DNA of 64,000 nucleotides from Sorghum bicolor (lineage: Eukaryota; Streptophyta; Magnoliopsida; Poales; Poaceae). Below, one piece after another: positions 44,311-53,962 of the stretch; positions within the stretch are counted from its first letter, which is position 1; each line of letters starts with the position of its first letter. Made by a program: the position numbers and the translations under genes. The stretch spans positions 46,509,110 through 46,573,109 of the forward strand of contig NC_012871.2 of assembly GCF_000003195.3 (NCBI RefSeq), given 5' to 3'. The notes under the pieces are model-generated. The model was given only the letters and a program-made list of their open reading frames with translations, did not search any database and was not told where the DNA came from.

Positions 44311-45200
44311 TAGATGCTTGGCATTCCTGGGTCGTCCTTCTTGGTCAGAAACGGTGACTTAAGTTGATGATCTTGACCTCCATGAACTACAGTGACCATC
44401 TTAGCTGACTCGGTCCACACATGCTTGTTCCTGTTCCTCCTGTTGGTCCTCTTCCTTGGTTCATGTCTGGATTGATCTGGGATTTGTGTAGTCTTGTTCT
44501 TGAAGGAAAACGTCTCCTTCCTCCCTTTGATGTAGAAACTGATCTTGGCAGCACTAGCGTAGATGACAGCTCCCGAGGTGTTTAAGAATGGCCTCCCTAA
44601 GATGATGGGTGCCCTCTCATCATTACCGGTCTCTATCACCACGAAGTCTGCTGGGGCGTATAAGGTACCAACTCGGATACAAAGGTTCCTCAATATTCCT
44701 TTTGGGAAACTTAATGCCTGATCTGCAAACTGCAAACACATGGTTGTTTCTAATAAAGGATATGTAAAGAATTTTTCATATAGTACCCTGGGTATAATGT
44801 TGACACTAGAGCCAAAGTCGCAGAGTGCTTCTAGGACGTCCACCATGCCGATGGAGATCGGGATGACGGGGCGTCCTGGATCTCCTCTCTTGACCGGCAG
44901 AAGGTTAGTAGTAACTTCAGTGACGGGGTTACTCCAATTACCTGCATCAAACATGTCTACAAGATTTGCAGATTCTAATCCTTCCGGTTGTGATGGTATA
45001 CCGAGGTTAGTAGTAGGAACAGCAGCAGCTATTTGATTTAACTGAGATTCAATCATTTTATTAAAGCTGATTTGATTCTTGATGGCAGTAGAGAAATTAT
45101 CTATTCTATTATTTATATTTTCTAGCATTTTATCATTAGATGCCAATTTCATAGATAGGTTATCCATTAGCTTTCCTTGATTAGACACTAACTCTCTCAA
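44247..45200 (-). CDS. E protease 1 with preceding linker
   Basis: 317 codons. Residues 1-90 form a helical Asn/Ser-rich linker (LVSNQGKLMDNLSMKLAS), then protease 1: ALCDFGSSVNIIPRVLYEKF, LQFADQALSFPKGI, and RAPIILGRPFLNTSGAVI. The catalytic triplet is Asp-Phe-Gly, where Athila proteases have Asp-Leu-Gly. After it a basic segment (EPRKRTNRRNRNKH) and LKSPFLTKKDDPGMPS lead towards protease 2; the end FATPDRAST is out of frame. This is the longest open stretch in E. Confidence 0.78.
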   Translation of the reverse strand: MRELVSNQGKLMDNLSMKLASNDKMLENINNRIDNFSTAIKNQISFNKMIESQLNQIAAAVPTTNLGIPSQPEGLESANLVDMFDAGNWSNPVTEVTTNLLPVKRGDPGRPVIPISIGMVDVLEALCDFGSSVNIIPRVLYEKFFTYPLLETTMCLQFADQALSFPKGILRNLCIRVGTLYAPADFVVIETGNDERAPIILGRPFLNTSGAVIYASAAKISFYIKGRKETFSFKNKTTQIPDQSRHEPRKRTNRRNRNKHVWTESAKMVTVVHGGQDHQLKSPFLTKKDDPGMPSIYCSINGYNFYKTFATPDRAST

Positions 45201-46198
45201 AGGTGGAAAATTATTATTATTGTTGTAAGAATTGTTACCTTGATAATTACCTGAGTAGTTAGGCCTCTATTGATTCCAACCTTGATTTTGTTGAGGACGG
45301 TTATAGTAGTTGTTGTTATTGTTGTTGATGTAGTTCACATCCTCAAGCATCTCAGGACAGTGATTGCCTGAGTGTCCAGTATCTCCACACTCCTCACAAG
45401 TCATGTGAGAGTCGTAGATGTGCATAACTTCTTTCTTATCTCCAGCTCTATCATCGAGCTTCTTCATGAGCAGGTCTAGCTTTGCAGACAGCATGTCTAC
45501 CTCCTTGAGCTGATGCATACCTCCACCTCTCTTGCGTGTCTGGATCCTCTCTTCAGTCTAGTCTTGGTTGGACGCCATCTTCTCCGCAAGAGCTGTGGCT
45601 TGTGGTACGGTGAGTGATAGGAATGCTCCTCCAGCTGCAGCATCCATGGTCTCTCGGGCACTGTTGCCGAGCACATGATAAAACGTCTGCATCAGTATTC
45701 AACTCTCCATTCCATGATGGGGACATTCTAGGATGTAGTCTTGGAAGCGCTCCCATGCTTCTGGAATGGATTCATCATGTTGTTGCTGAAAACTTGTAAT
45801 CTTCCCACGGAGAGCATTGGTCTTGCCCATGGGAAAGAACTTAGCCAGGAAGTTTGTTGAGCAGAGTGCCCACGTAGTATTCTTCTCCTTTGTAGCGTAG
45901 AACCACTGCTTCGCTCTTCCTAATAGTGAGAATGGGAAGAGGCGAAGTAGTATAGCATCTCTGGGACTCCTGATATGGTGAATGTGCTGCATATCTCCAG
46001 GAAGTGTTGGAGATGAGCACTAGCATCTTCGTGTGCCTTCCCACAGAACTGGTTGGATTGCACCATGTTGATAAGTCCAGGCTTGAGCTCAAAGTTGCCA
46101 TCAATCTCTGCAGCAGGTCCAGTGCGGATGTTGTCCGTAGTGGGAGCTGAGAACTCGCGGATCGATTTGTTCGCCATGGCTTCGAACTCTGAAGACAA
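45201..46198 (-). pseudogene. gag: E Athila-type gag with zinc knuckle, broken
   Basis: Starts MSSEFEAMANKSIREFSAP (46198). A frameshift near 45975 leads into LFPFSLLGRAKQWFYAT and EAWERFQDYILECPHHG. A TGA follows at 45699 and a TAG near 45560, both at Trp codons of the copy in I. The zinc knuckle CEECGDTGHSGNHC (CX2CX4HX4C) lies near 45405. A further TAG comes after GWNQ (about 45267). The Asn-rich YINNNNNNYYNRP segment precedes protease 1. Confidence 0.8.
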
Positions 46199-46467
46199 GT
46201 TCCGGTGATCTTCTTGATTGGATGAAGCTTCTTGCTGAAGTGTTGATGATCTCTTCTTGAGCTTGGTTCTTGTTTTTCTGAATAACGCTTTGGGATTGTC
46301 AACAAAATTTCCTGGAAGATGTCTTCTATTTATACATTACCCTGCATAAGATAAAAATTGAAAAATATCGGGGTAAAACTATATGAGAGAATTGATAAGG
46401 TCTATCACATTAGTGATGCGAATGATAACTCAAAATCCTATATTCATTCCTGATTAGTAATCAACCT

Positions 46468-46485
46468 TCCCCGGCAACGGCGCCA
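46468..46485 (-). other. primer-binding site of E (tRNA-Asp)
   Basis: Minus strand TGGCGCCGTTGCCGGGGA, complementary to the 3' end of plant tRNA-Asp as I recall it. It lies 8 nt from the LTR. Confidence 0.88.
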
Positions 46486-46493
46486 AAAATGCT

Positions 46494-48054
46494 TGTTGGG
46501 TACTCTTAACATCACTACCGAAAGTAGACTTAGTTTTCTAATTCTAATAACGGTGCGAAAAATGCCAAACCTATCCCTCATACCACTTAATCCAAATTTT
46601 CATCCCCAGCATGACTTGAAAGACGTGGTATTGAAATATGCAATAGCTCTTCTAAATAAATAATGAATGGGATCTGCAAGCGCACATATTAATACCGATG
46701 TAGCATTTTAACCGGGAAGTATTCCAGGTATCGTTATTTATATTTTTACCACTGGGAAGGGATTAGCAATCATCAATATTGATTACAGAATATAATATGA
46801 GATTGAGTATCTATCATTGCATGTATAATTGAGAACATTTATCCAATTCTTTCATACAGGGATAAGTGTCACATAAAAGATATATGAAGTAATGAATAGT
46901 GACAAAGATAATTAATCTGATCAGCATAACTTAGCCACATAATAAATATGATAAGCACCTCAATTAGAACGAACTACAAGAATATTTCCTAAGTTATTCT
47001 TAACTATATAGTCTAGCATTATCATAATTAGTGCATGCATAGTGATATTAGCAAGGTAAATGAGAAACATAGCAATCACTCCCCTGTAATAATGTTGCTC
47101 TGCCAGCCCAATACACGAGAGGGGGACTATATAAGAATCAATGAAGCTGTCACTATCACGAACTACCCCACGATCTGACATATTGGGTACAATCGCAGAT
47201 AAATATGGTATAAGCACCATGCCTACACAATATATATCATTTACCCATGGATCCGATGGATAAACGCTATACGATCCTAAACATGTATATATATCCAATC
47301 TAACTAAGCCAAGTATATAACCATGATAAACTAAGAACAATATAATCTTGAATATAAGCAAGTAGAGCAAAGTCATAAGCAATATATTGAAGTAGAACAA
47401 AGTCATATTCATAATATTAAAGAACAAAGATGATTAGAAGAACAATTAGAGCATTACCAAGAATCCTCTTAACAGATCCGGAAACCAATCGAAGATTGAC
47501 TTCCTCTAGTTCTAATCCTATGTAGATATGCTAATCTAGATGTCTAATTGATGTGGTGGCTCTAATCTTGATCAGAGGCTTCTTCTCCCTTGAGAATAAT
47601 GAATTAGGGTTGAGAGGCTCTCTCCTCCAGGGGTCAGGGGGTCTGGTTTTATAGTCCCTTCAAGTGAATATAGGTCGTTGGATCAAACCGACATTGATTG
47701 AACGGTTATCCTTGATCTTTTAGGTTGGTGGAGATTGATCCCGAAAGAGACTCCTGTTAGGACTCTAGGAGGGGGCGGGCGCCCAGTGCCTGGCTCCGTT
47801 CGGCCTCCGCTTCCTTCCCGTGGCTTCTGGAGTCTTCTAGATGTAAGATAATTGTGCGGCACATTGATATCTCTATGTAATCCCGACGTGTGGACCTTTC
47901 TTCCGTATTTCCTGATAACCCCCTACAGAAATAGACAAACACCAAAACTCGTGGAATTCTGTCAGATAAAACCCTAAGTCTGGATATTGATTTCATTTCG
48001 ATCATTTTCTTTGTTTATTTGATAATTCAATTTGATACTTAAGGACCGTCAACA
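46494..48054 (-). repeat. E 5' LTR (1561 bp)
   Basis: TGTTGGGTACTC to ACCGTCAACA. Two deletions relative to the left LTR (about 31 and 44 bp) lie between short direct repeats (AATTAGA, TGCA). Primer-site relic at 46546-46558; minus-strand TATAAAA at 47647-47653. Confidence 0.92.
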
Positions 48055-48059
48055 ATTAT

Positions 48060-48969
48060 CCCATTCCTGCTTTTCCCAGTGAAATAAATGCTCGAGATAT
48101 TTTGGTTACTACCACTTGCTACATTATTCCAGGAGGGTGAGTGCTCTAAAAAAAGAGAGAAGAAAAAAAAGTGAAAAATACGAGGAAATAAAAAGGGGCG
48201 AGTGCCCGGAACCTCGATGAAAAGAAAAAGTGAGACGAGATGTAAAAATGGACAAGTGTCCGATAGTAGAACTGAGAGGAAAGAAAAAGAAAATATAGAG
48301 CATCTCATTCTCCTCAAAAAGTTTCATAAGAGCAAGGAAGGTATGTATCCCCTCAAAAGAGCAAAAGTAGAATTAGACTTTCACCATTGTTATCACCATC
48401 ATCACCATACACCATTCATTTGCCACACATGCACATCTTGATTTGACTTATTGACTTGTTTCTCTAGATCCATGGTTTGACTATGCAATAAATGTCTTGT
48501 AAGTATGTATACTTTATCTCCCACCTATGAGCTCCAGATATCAAAGCCTTATTAGAGTAGGATGAGAGAGAAGGCAATGTCACTATGCCTCATACCACAA
48601 ATACTATATACCATCACTACCTTGGTAAGGATCCAGAAATACCAAAAAAGAGAGAATTGAGAGAGTCATACAAGGAATCTCTGAGTTTTATTTGAAAATC
48701 TACAAAAACTCCAAAGCTATAGTTGATCAAGAATAAGAGACATGGCTCTTGACTAGACCATTCTATCTTTTAACTACTAAAGACATAAGTGACGGTTGCA
48801 AGCGCCATGGTGAAAGGTAAAATGAGTAAGTTTAAATCTTAATAGTTTACCCTAACCCGGAGATGAGATCTTGTTTGAACGCATGTGTACCTTTAAGGCA
48901 TGAAACCACTATAGAAATTCTTGAGTCCATCCTTGCTCAGGGACGAGCAAGTGGTAAGCTTGGGGGAGT
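48060..48969 (+). other. D tail after E and its PPT
   Basis: Continues the D tail; non-coding. Ends with TAAGCTTGGGGGAGT (48955-48969), the PPT next to the D LTR. Confidence 0.75.
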
Positions 48970-50056
48970 TGTTGACGGTCCTTAAGTACCAAATTTAATT
49001 ATCAAATAAACAAAGAAAAGGATCCAAATGCAATCAACACCCAGACTTAGGGTTTTATCTGACAGAATTCCATGAGTTTTGGTGTTTGTCTATTTCTGCA
49101 GGGGGTTATCAGGAAATATGGACAAAATGCCCACACGTCGGGTTTACATAGAGATATTAACGTGCCGCGCAATTTTCTATCATCTAGAAGACTCCAGATG
49201 CCACGGGAACGAACGGGAAGCCGAGCGGGCTCAGGGGCAGGGTGCCCGCCCTCCCCCCTTGGGCGCTCGCCCTAGTTTTTCCACCAATCAGAACCAAATT
49301 CGCGGATCATGCTCCACCGACCTAAAGGATCAAGGAAAACCGTGCGATTAATGTCGGTTTGATCTGACGGCCCACATTCATTTGGAAGGACTATATAAGC
49401 AGACCCCCTGGCCCCTGGAGGAGGCACCCCCTTGATCCCTATTCATTATTCATAAATAGAGCAAAAGCTAGGGTTTCGAGATGAGAGCTCTCCTCTCTTC
49501 TCTAAACTAGAGTAGATCTAGATAGTAGCGAGATGGAGAGCGAGGGAGGATTGGAGGAGAGGCCGGCCTGTCGGTTCTTCCTCCGCTTGTACTTCGCCAT
49601 GATCAAGCTCTAATCAAGCTTGCTCATGGGATGACTCTGGTAATCTACTTCTATTTCATTATGCAATTACTATCAATGCATGTTCTGGTTCACAACTCTT
49701 TTGAGTACTTTAATCTATAGGACGCTATAGGTGAGAGTTGTAGTATAGGTGTAAGCATGGTGCTTAAACCTAGATTACTTGTGGATATCTCCTGTCTAGC
49801 CGGATTGTGTGGTAGGCCACGTGGGTGAGAGCTACGTTGGTCCACTGTAGTCCACCTCCCGTTAGTAGGACTGGTAGGGTTTCTCGGCCTATGGATAAGC
49901 ATCCTTTGTGGTGTTCTTATCACGTCGTTCGTCCTAGACATAGACATACCCCTTTGAAGTAGAGAAACCATAGTTATCCTCTCTATTCTCCTACCATCGC
50001 CCATATATTTGATTGCTCTACTCTCTATTCCCCTATTATTACCCATTGTAATCTTA
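48970..50056 (+). repeat. D 3' LTR, cut short (1087 bp)
   Basis: TGTTGACGGTCC start; TATA box TATATAA at 49392-49398. Close to the CF LTR (13201-14711) in reverse. At 50053-50056 (CTTA overlap) it switches to minus-strand middle-region sequence of F, so the last 400 bp or so are missing. Confidence 0.85.
49392..49398 (+). promoter_or_regulatory. LTR TATA box (D)
   Basis: TATATAA in GGACTATATAAGCAGACC. Confidence 0.65.
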
Positions 50057-50605
50057 AGATGTTACCTTAATTGAACAGTGATGGTACCATCTCACCTTGT
50101 GGAAGCTTCCCATTCGTAGTGGCTGTGTATCTTGTTTATGTACTTTGTCTCCTTCCATGGATCATCTCTCTATGATGAATGAGCTATGTCCTTCTTGTGC
50201 AAATTGTTAAACTTCATGTGTCTCTCTATTCATCTCCGATGTGAGTTTATCTCAGGACTTCCCAAATTGATATTGAAAGTTTTTCTGCAGGGGTTAGTCC
50301 GACAAAATATACTAATGTCTACACAAGCAGTTTTTAGTTCAATAACCGAACTAGACTCCATGTCTAATCAGATTAAGGAAGGCTGTTTAACCTATGCACC
50401 ATGCTTAATTTAAAATCCAATAGAAGTATGTGCAGTACTTCCAAACTAACACTTACTAGGATTAACAAAGGTAGCGTGATGGCATTTATAGAGATCTACT
50501 TAAGTGGAGATGAAGTAGTGTGATTAGTATTTAATCAATTAAGCATATCTCAAAGGTAGGGACAACCAACATAGCAACATGGCAAATGATGTTTTCATGT
50601 AAGGT

Positions 50606-50638
50606 ACTCCCCCAAGCTTGAATTTTGCAAAATTCAAG
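50606..50638. other. palindrome plus PPT-like tract (F)
   Basis: Perfect 22-bp palindrome at 50617-50638 with the reverse of AAGCTTGGGGGAGTACC next to it. Confidence 0.7.
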
Positions 50639-50928
50639 TTTGGATGAATTTAATTCAGTTTTGCATGATGATTGGTTGGACATACCTTGTGCTTGTCGTT
50701 CATCCAATCTTCTTGCTCTAATCCTAGAAAGGTTAGTGACAAGAATACCCGAAGGAGTATTTTCACAATTATCTTTATATGGTCAATACACAAGGCAATA
50801 TGGCAAGGTCATGTTACGATCTAATAAGCGCTTATTTTAGGACACTAAGCTTGTCCTTGGGAAACCATCAGTTTATGTTGGCGAAGTGGTTTCCCCTCCG
50901 ACGCCAACCTTTGTATATCAAGATTAGC

Positions 50929-52475
50929 TCAACGAGATCTACAATATTTATTATAGACATATGCATCGACAACCACCCTTTTAAAGTTTTTGTAAATAGA
51001 AAGGAAGAGGGGGTTGGAGATCTCAAATGTGGTGATGTTGGAGAGACCAATAGATTGGGAAGATGTTTCATATGAGCATGGAGTAAACGAAGTGGCTATG
51101 AAATAAATTCCATGCTCATTAATGTTATCTTCGTCTCTAATCTGAATGTTCAGAGTTTCTCTTGGATTGGTCCCGTCTATGTCCTCTTCTATAGAAGGGG
51201 AGTTAAAAACTCAACATCTGAAATTGTGTCAAGGTCAGAATCCATTAAGGCTTCTTCCTTGTCCATCCATTCTACACATTCTAGCCATTTAGAACTTGTG
51301 ATCAGGAAAGGGGAGGTGTTAGAATTTTCTATATGGCTTAGCTCTCCTTCTATGACATTACTTAACATGTCATCCTCATGGCCTTTATGACTCCTATGGT
51401 ATGATCGTCTTGATGGATTGCTAGGATCATCATGAGATTGAAAAGGAGAGGGATGAGAGGGGTCTCTAAGGTCAAGGATGGACTCTAGAACTTGTGAACA
51501 TGGAAGGGGAGCAGATAGAATTTTCTATATGTCTTAGCTCTCCTTGACTTGATATGTCATCCTCGACTTCTTCATAACAGGAACCAGGACATTCTCTAAG
51601 AGAACCATTATTGCAAGGATTTGAATTATCCCTGCTTGAAGGTCTCTTATGGAACTAGAAGTCTAAGCCATCAGCATCTAAAAGATTTAAGGTCAGAATT
51701 CCTTCCTCCCTTGGAGAATTTTGGGGTATTGATGGTTTAGGATCGATAGCTAAAGTTTGGGATTGAAGTGGTTGTAATTTGGCTATCGAAACTTCCTCTT
51801 CTTGTCTAGGAACTGATTCTTTCCCTTTCTCAGGAATATAAATGCTAGGAGACTTTCCACTCAATAAATCAATCAAATTCCAAGCTTCACTAGCGGATAG
51901 GTGGTGGAAAGATCCTCTAGAGGCCGCATGAAGGGTTTGCTTATTTTCCCTACGAAGGCCCTTAAAAAGTGAATTAGAAGAACTTCTCTTGGAATAGAAA
52001 GATTTGGGCCCGTGAGAGTAAGGTCAATAAAGCGGTCCCATGATTCGCCAAGAGATTCTTCTTCTAGTTGTCTAAAAGAAAGAATCTCGATCCGAAGATC
52101 CGCCTCTTTGGAGATCGGAAAATATTTAGAGAGAAAACTATTATATAGCTCCTTCCAATCTCCATGAGCACTTCGTATGTTGAGTTTATACCAATGTCTA
52201 GCTTTTCCCGTTAAAGAGAACGGAAAGAGCTTCCATTTAAGGGTCTCATCAGACATGCCTTCAATGCGAAGGAGGTCACAGGCTCGATAAAACTCTCTTA
52301 GATGTGTGTATGGGTTTTCCTCACCTTCTCCTGAGAAAGGTTTTTTTTGAAGAAATTCTATGTATTCCGGGCTTATCTCAAAACTAGATGTCATGATAGG
52401 CTTTGAAGATTTTGGTGGTTCGAGATGTGTGCCCGTAGGTCTATTAAACTGATAGATAGACATGTTTGCGTTCAT
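50929..52475 (-). pseudogene. gag: Athila-type gag with conserved unknown C-terminal domain (F)
   Basis: ATG at 52475, MNANMSIYQFNRPTGTHLEP, open for 200 codons through PFSGEGEENPYTHLREFY, LKWKLFPFSLTGKARHWY and SLGESWDRFID. A frameshift near 51900 leads into SASEAWNLIDLLSGK, and the linker GKESVPRQEEEVSIAK follows to 51655. Beyond that come several stops and the C-terminal domain, ending at the TGA at 50929-50931 (RVVVDAYVYNKYCRSR). The longest version of this gag type in the window. Confidence 0.72.
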
Positions 52476-52605
52476 GATAGACCAAAGATCAAGGATTAGA
52501 TAAGAAGAAAGTATAGTAGAGATAAGGCAAAGGATAAAAGGAATATATATATATATATATTAGAAAATAATTAAGCTAGTTCGTAGTCAACTCAGCAACC
52601 GTTTC

Positions 52606-52621
52606 ACCGGCAACGGCGCCA
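52606..52621 (-). other. primer-binding site of CF (tRNA-Asp type)
   Basis: Minus strand TGGCGCCGTTGCCGGT, 7 nt from the LTR start at 52629. Confidence 0.8.
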
Positions 52622-52675
52622 AAAAGCTTGTTGACACTTGCTAACACCACTTGAATACTAGGTTGTCATCCCCAG

Positions 52676-53083
52676 TGTTGACGGTCCTTAAGTACCAAAT
52701 TTAATTATCAAATAAACAAAGAAAAGGATCCAAATGCAACCAACACCCAGACTTAGGGTTTTATCTCAAAGAATTCCATAAGTTTTTGTGTTTGTCTATT
52801 TCTACAGGGGGTTATCAGGAAATATGGAGGAAAGGCCCACACGTCTTTACATAGAGATATTAACGTGCTGCGCAATTTTCTATCATCTAGAAGACTGCAG
52901 AAGCCACGGGAACAAACGGGAAGCTGAGCGGGCCCGGGATGGGGCGCCCGCCCTGCCCCCTTGGGCGCCCGCCGTGGTTGTTTCGGCCAATCACGTTCTA
53001 CTTCACGGATCATGCTCCACCGACCTAAGGGATCAAGGAAAACCGTGCGATTAAGGTTGGTTTAATCCGACGGCCCAGATTCA
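52676..53083 (+). repeat. G: truncated plus-strand LTR of the A/D family
   Basis: Starts TGTTGACGGTCC within the CF LTR after CCCAG. Twin GC blocks at 52942-52952 and 52963-52973. Breaks off before the TATA box at 53083, where Sirevirus gag sequence begins. It is likely the left end of an element inserted in CF. Confidence 0.8.
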
Positions 53084-53084
53084 C

Positions 53085-53929
53085 TTTCTTGTATGGTAGC
53101 CCTTCTTCTTCATCATTTTGCCAAATTTGCGGACAAAGAGTGCTAGTGCTTCATCATCACTATCATCATTGGAGCACTCCTCATCACTTGATTCTTCCTT
53201 CTTGGCCTTGCTCTTGGATGAAGAGCTAGCTTTGAATGCTATGCTCTTCTTCTTCTTATCATCATCATCCTTCTTCATGACCTCATCATCATCATTGTCA
53301 TTGTATTGATCTTCGGTCATGACATCTCCAAGTACCTCATTAGGAGATACACCCGTTAATCCACCTCTAAAGATGATTGTTCTCAATGTCTTGAACCTCT
53401 TGGGCAAGCACATCAAGAACTTGTGAATGAAGACCTCATCCTTCACTTTCTCACCAAGGCCCTTGAGATCATTGATGATGACTTGGAGCCTATAGAACAT
53501 CTCTGGGATTGACTCATCATCCTTCATCTTTTAGTTGGATAGCTTGTCCTTGAGCATATACAACTTTGCACTTTTTACCATTATAGTGCCCTCATATGTT
53601 TCTTCTAGTCTTGTCCACACTTCACTTGCCTTCTCAAGATCTTTGACTTGTTCAAATACCTTTGAATCAATGCCATTGTATATTGTGTTGAGAGCCATAG
53701 TATTGCATTGCTTGTTTGCTCTCTCATTGTCGGTGGGGTTAGCGGGGTCAAGGATCACAAAATCATTCTCCGTGACTTCCCACACTCTATCATTGATTGA
53801 TCCAAGGTACATCATCATTTTTATTTTCCAATAGTCAAAGGAACTTGTGCCATCAAAGAACGGTGGTTTGCCCCCAACATGGTTGAACACTATTTGAGCC
53901 ATAATTTGAGCACCGAGGTTGTTAAGCAT
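53085..53929 (-). pseudogene. gag: S1 Sirevirus gag, N-terminal part
   Basis: MLNNLGAQIMAQIVFNHVGG start; the Copia gag core FFDGTSSFDYWKIKMMMYL; TAA after KLYMLKDKLSN; then continues in frame with KMKDDESIPEMFYRLQ. S1 has three T where S2 has two in CACTTTCTCACC, so S1 lacks S2's frameshift. Cut at 53085 by the junction with G. Confidence 0.85.
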
Positions 53930-53948
53930 TCACAAAACGGTGACCACG

Positions 53949-53960
53949 GCTCTGATACCA
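53949..53960 (-). other. primer-binding site of S1 (tRNA-Met)
   Basis: Minus strand TGGTATCAGAGC, two bases from the LTR. Confidence 0.9.
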
Positions 53961-53962
53961 CT

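Larger units (their letters stand above)
39874..48054 (-). mobile_element. E: complete Athila-like element with gag and two protease domains, no RT/integrase, TSD ATTAT
   Basis: 8181 bp, flanked by ATTAT at 39869-39873 and 48055-48059. LTRs of 1644 bp (left, 3') and 1561 bp (right, 5'). Minus-strand order: 5' LTR, perfect Asp-type primer site, Athila gag with zinc knuckle, protease 1, protease 2, non-coding tail, PPT, 3' LTR. The LTRs look more diverged than A2's, so E is older. Tail and LTR are related to A1/A2/D, but the gag is of another type, so E is a recombinant family (inference). Confidence 0.9.
15521..50056 (+). mobile_element. D: plus-strand Athila-like segment, interrupted by T2 and E
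   Basis: Three pieces form one element: 15521-16977, 37268-39873 and 48055-50056. They carry a gag-type ORF, a middle region, the small ORF, a tail, a PPT and a 3' LTR cut short at 50056. The 5' LTR, primer site and first gag codons are missing. T2 and E insertions are each flanked by 5-bp duplications of D sequence. Both outer ends are abrupt junctions to CF sequence in opposite orientation. Confidence 0.75.
50057..52675 (-). mobile_element. CF (right half, F): middle, gag-type ORF, primer site and 47 bp of 5' LTR
   Basis: Minus strand. Non-coding middle (50057-50928) with palindrome, gag-type ORF (50929-52475), Asp-type primer site (52606-52621), then the LTR end TGTTGACACTTGC, which is identical at its start to the CF LTR at 13201. 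After 47 bp the LTR is interrupted by G. Confidence 0.7.

Noticed and set aside
46468..46485. tRNA-Asp gene end
   Set aside because: Only the 18-nt primer complement is present; no cloverleaf around it. The same holds for the Met-type sites.
49690..50046. 118-codon minus-strand ORF in the D LTR
   Set aside because: It lies within the LTR, has no recognisable domain and is not open in the CF LTR.
13201..50056. Large inverted-repeat DNA transposon
   Set aside because: The inverted ends are LTRs and tails of two retrotransposons, and their orientation is explained by the CF/D chimera.
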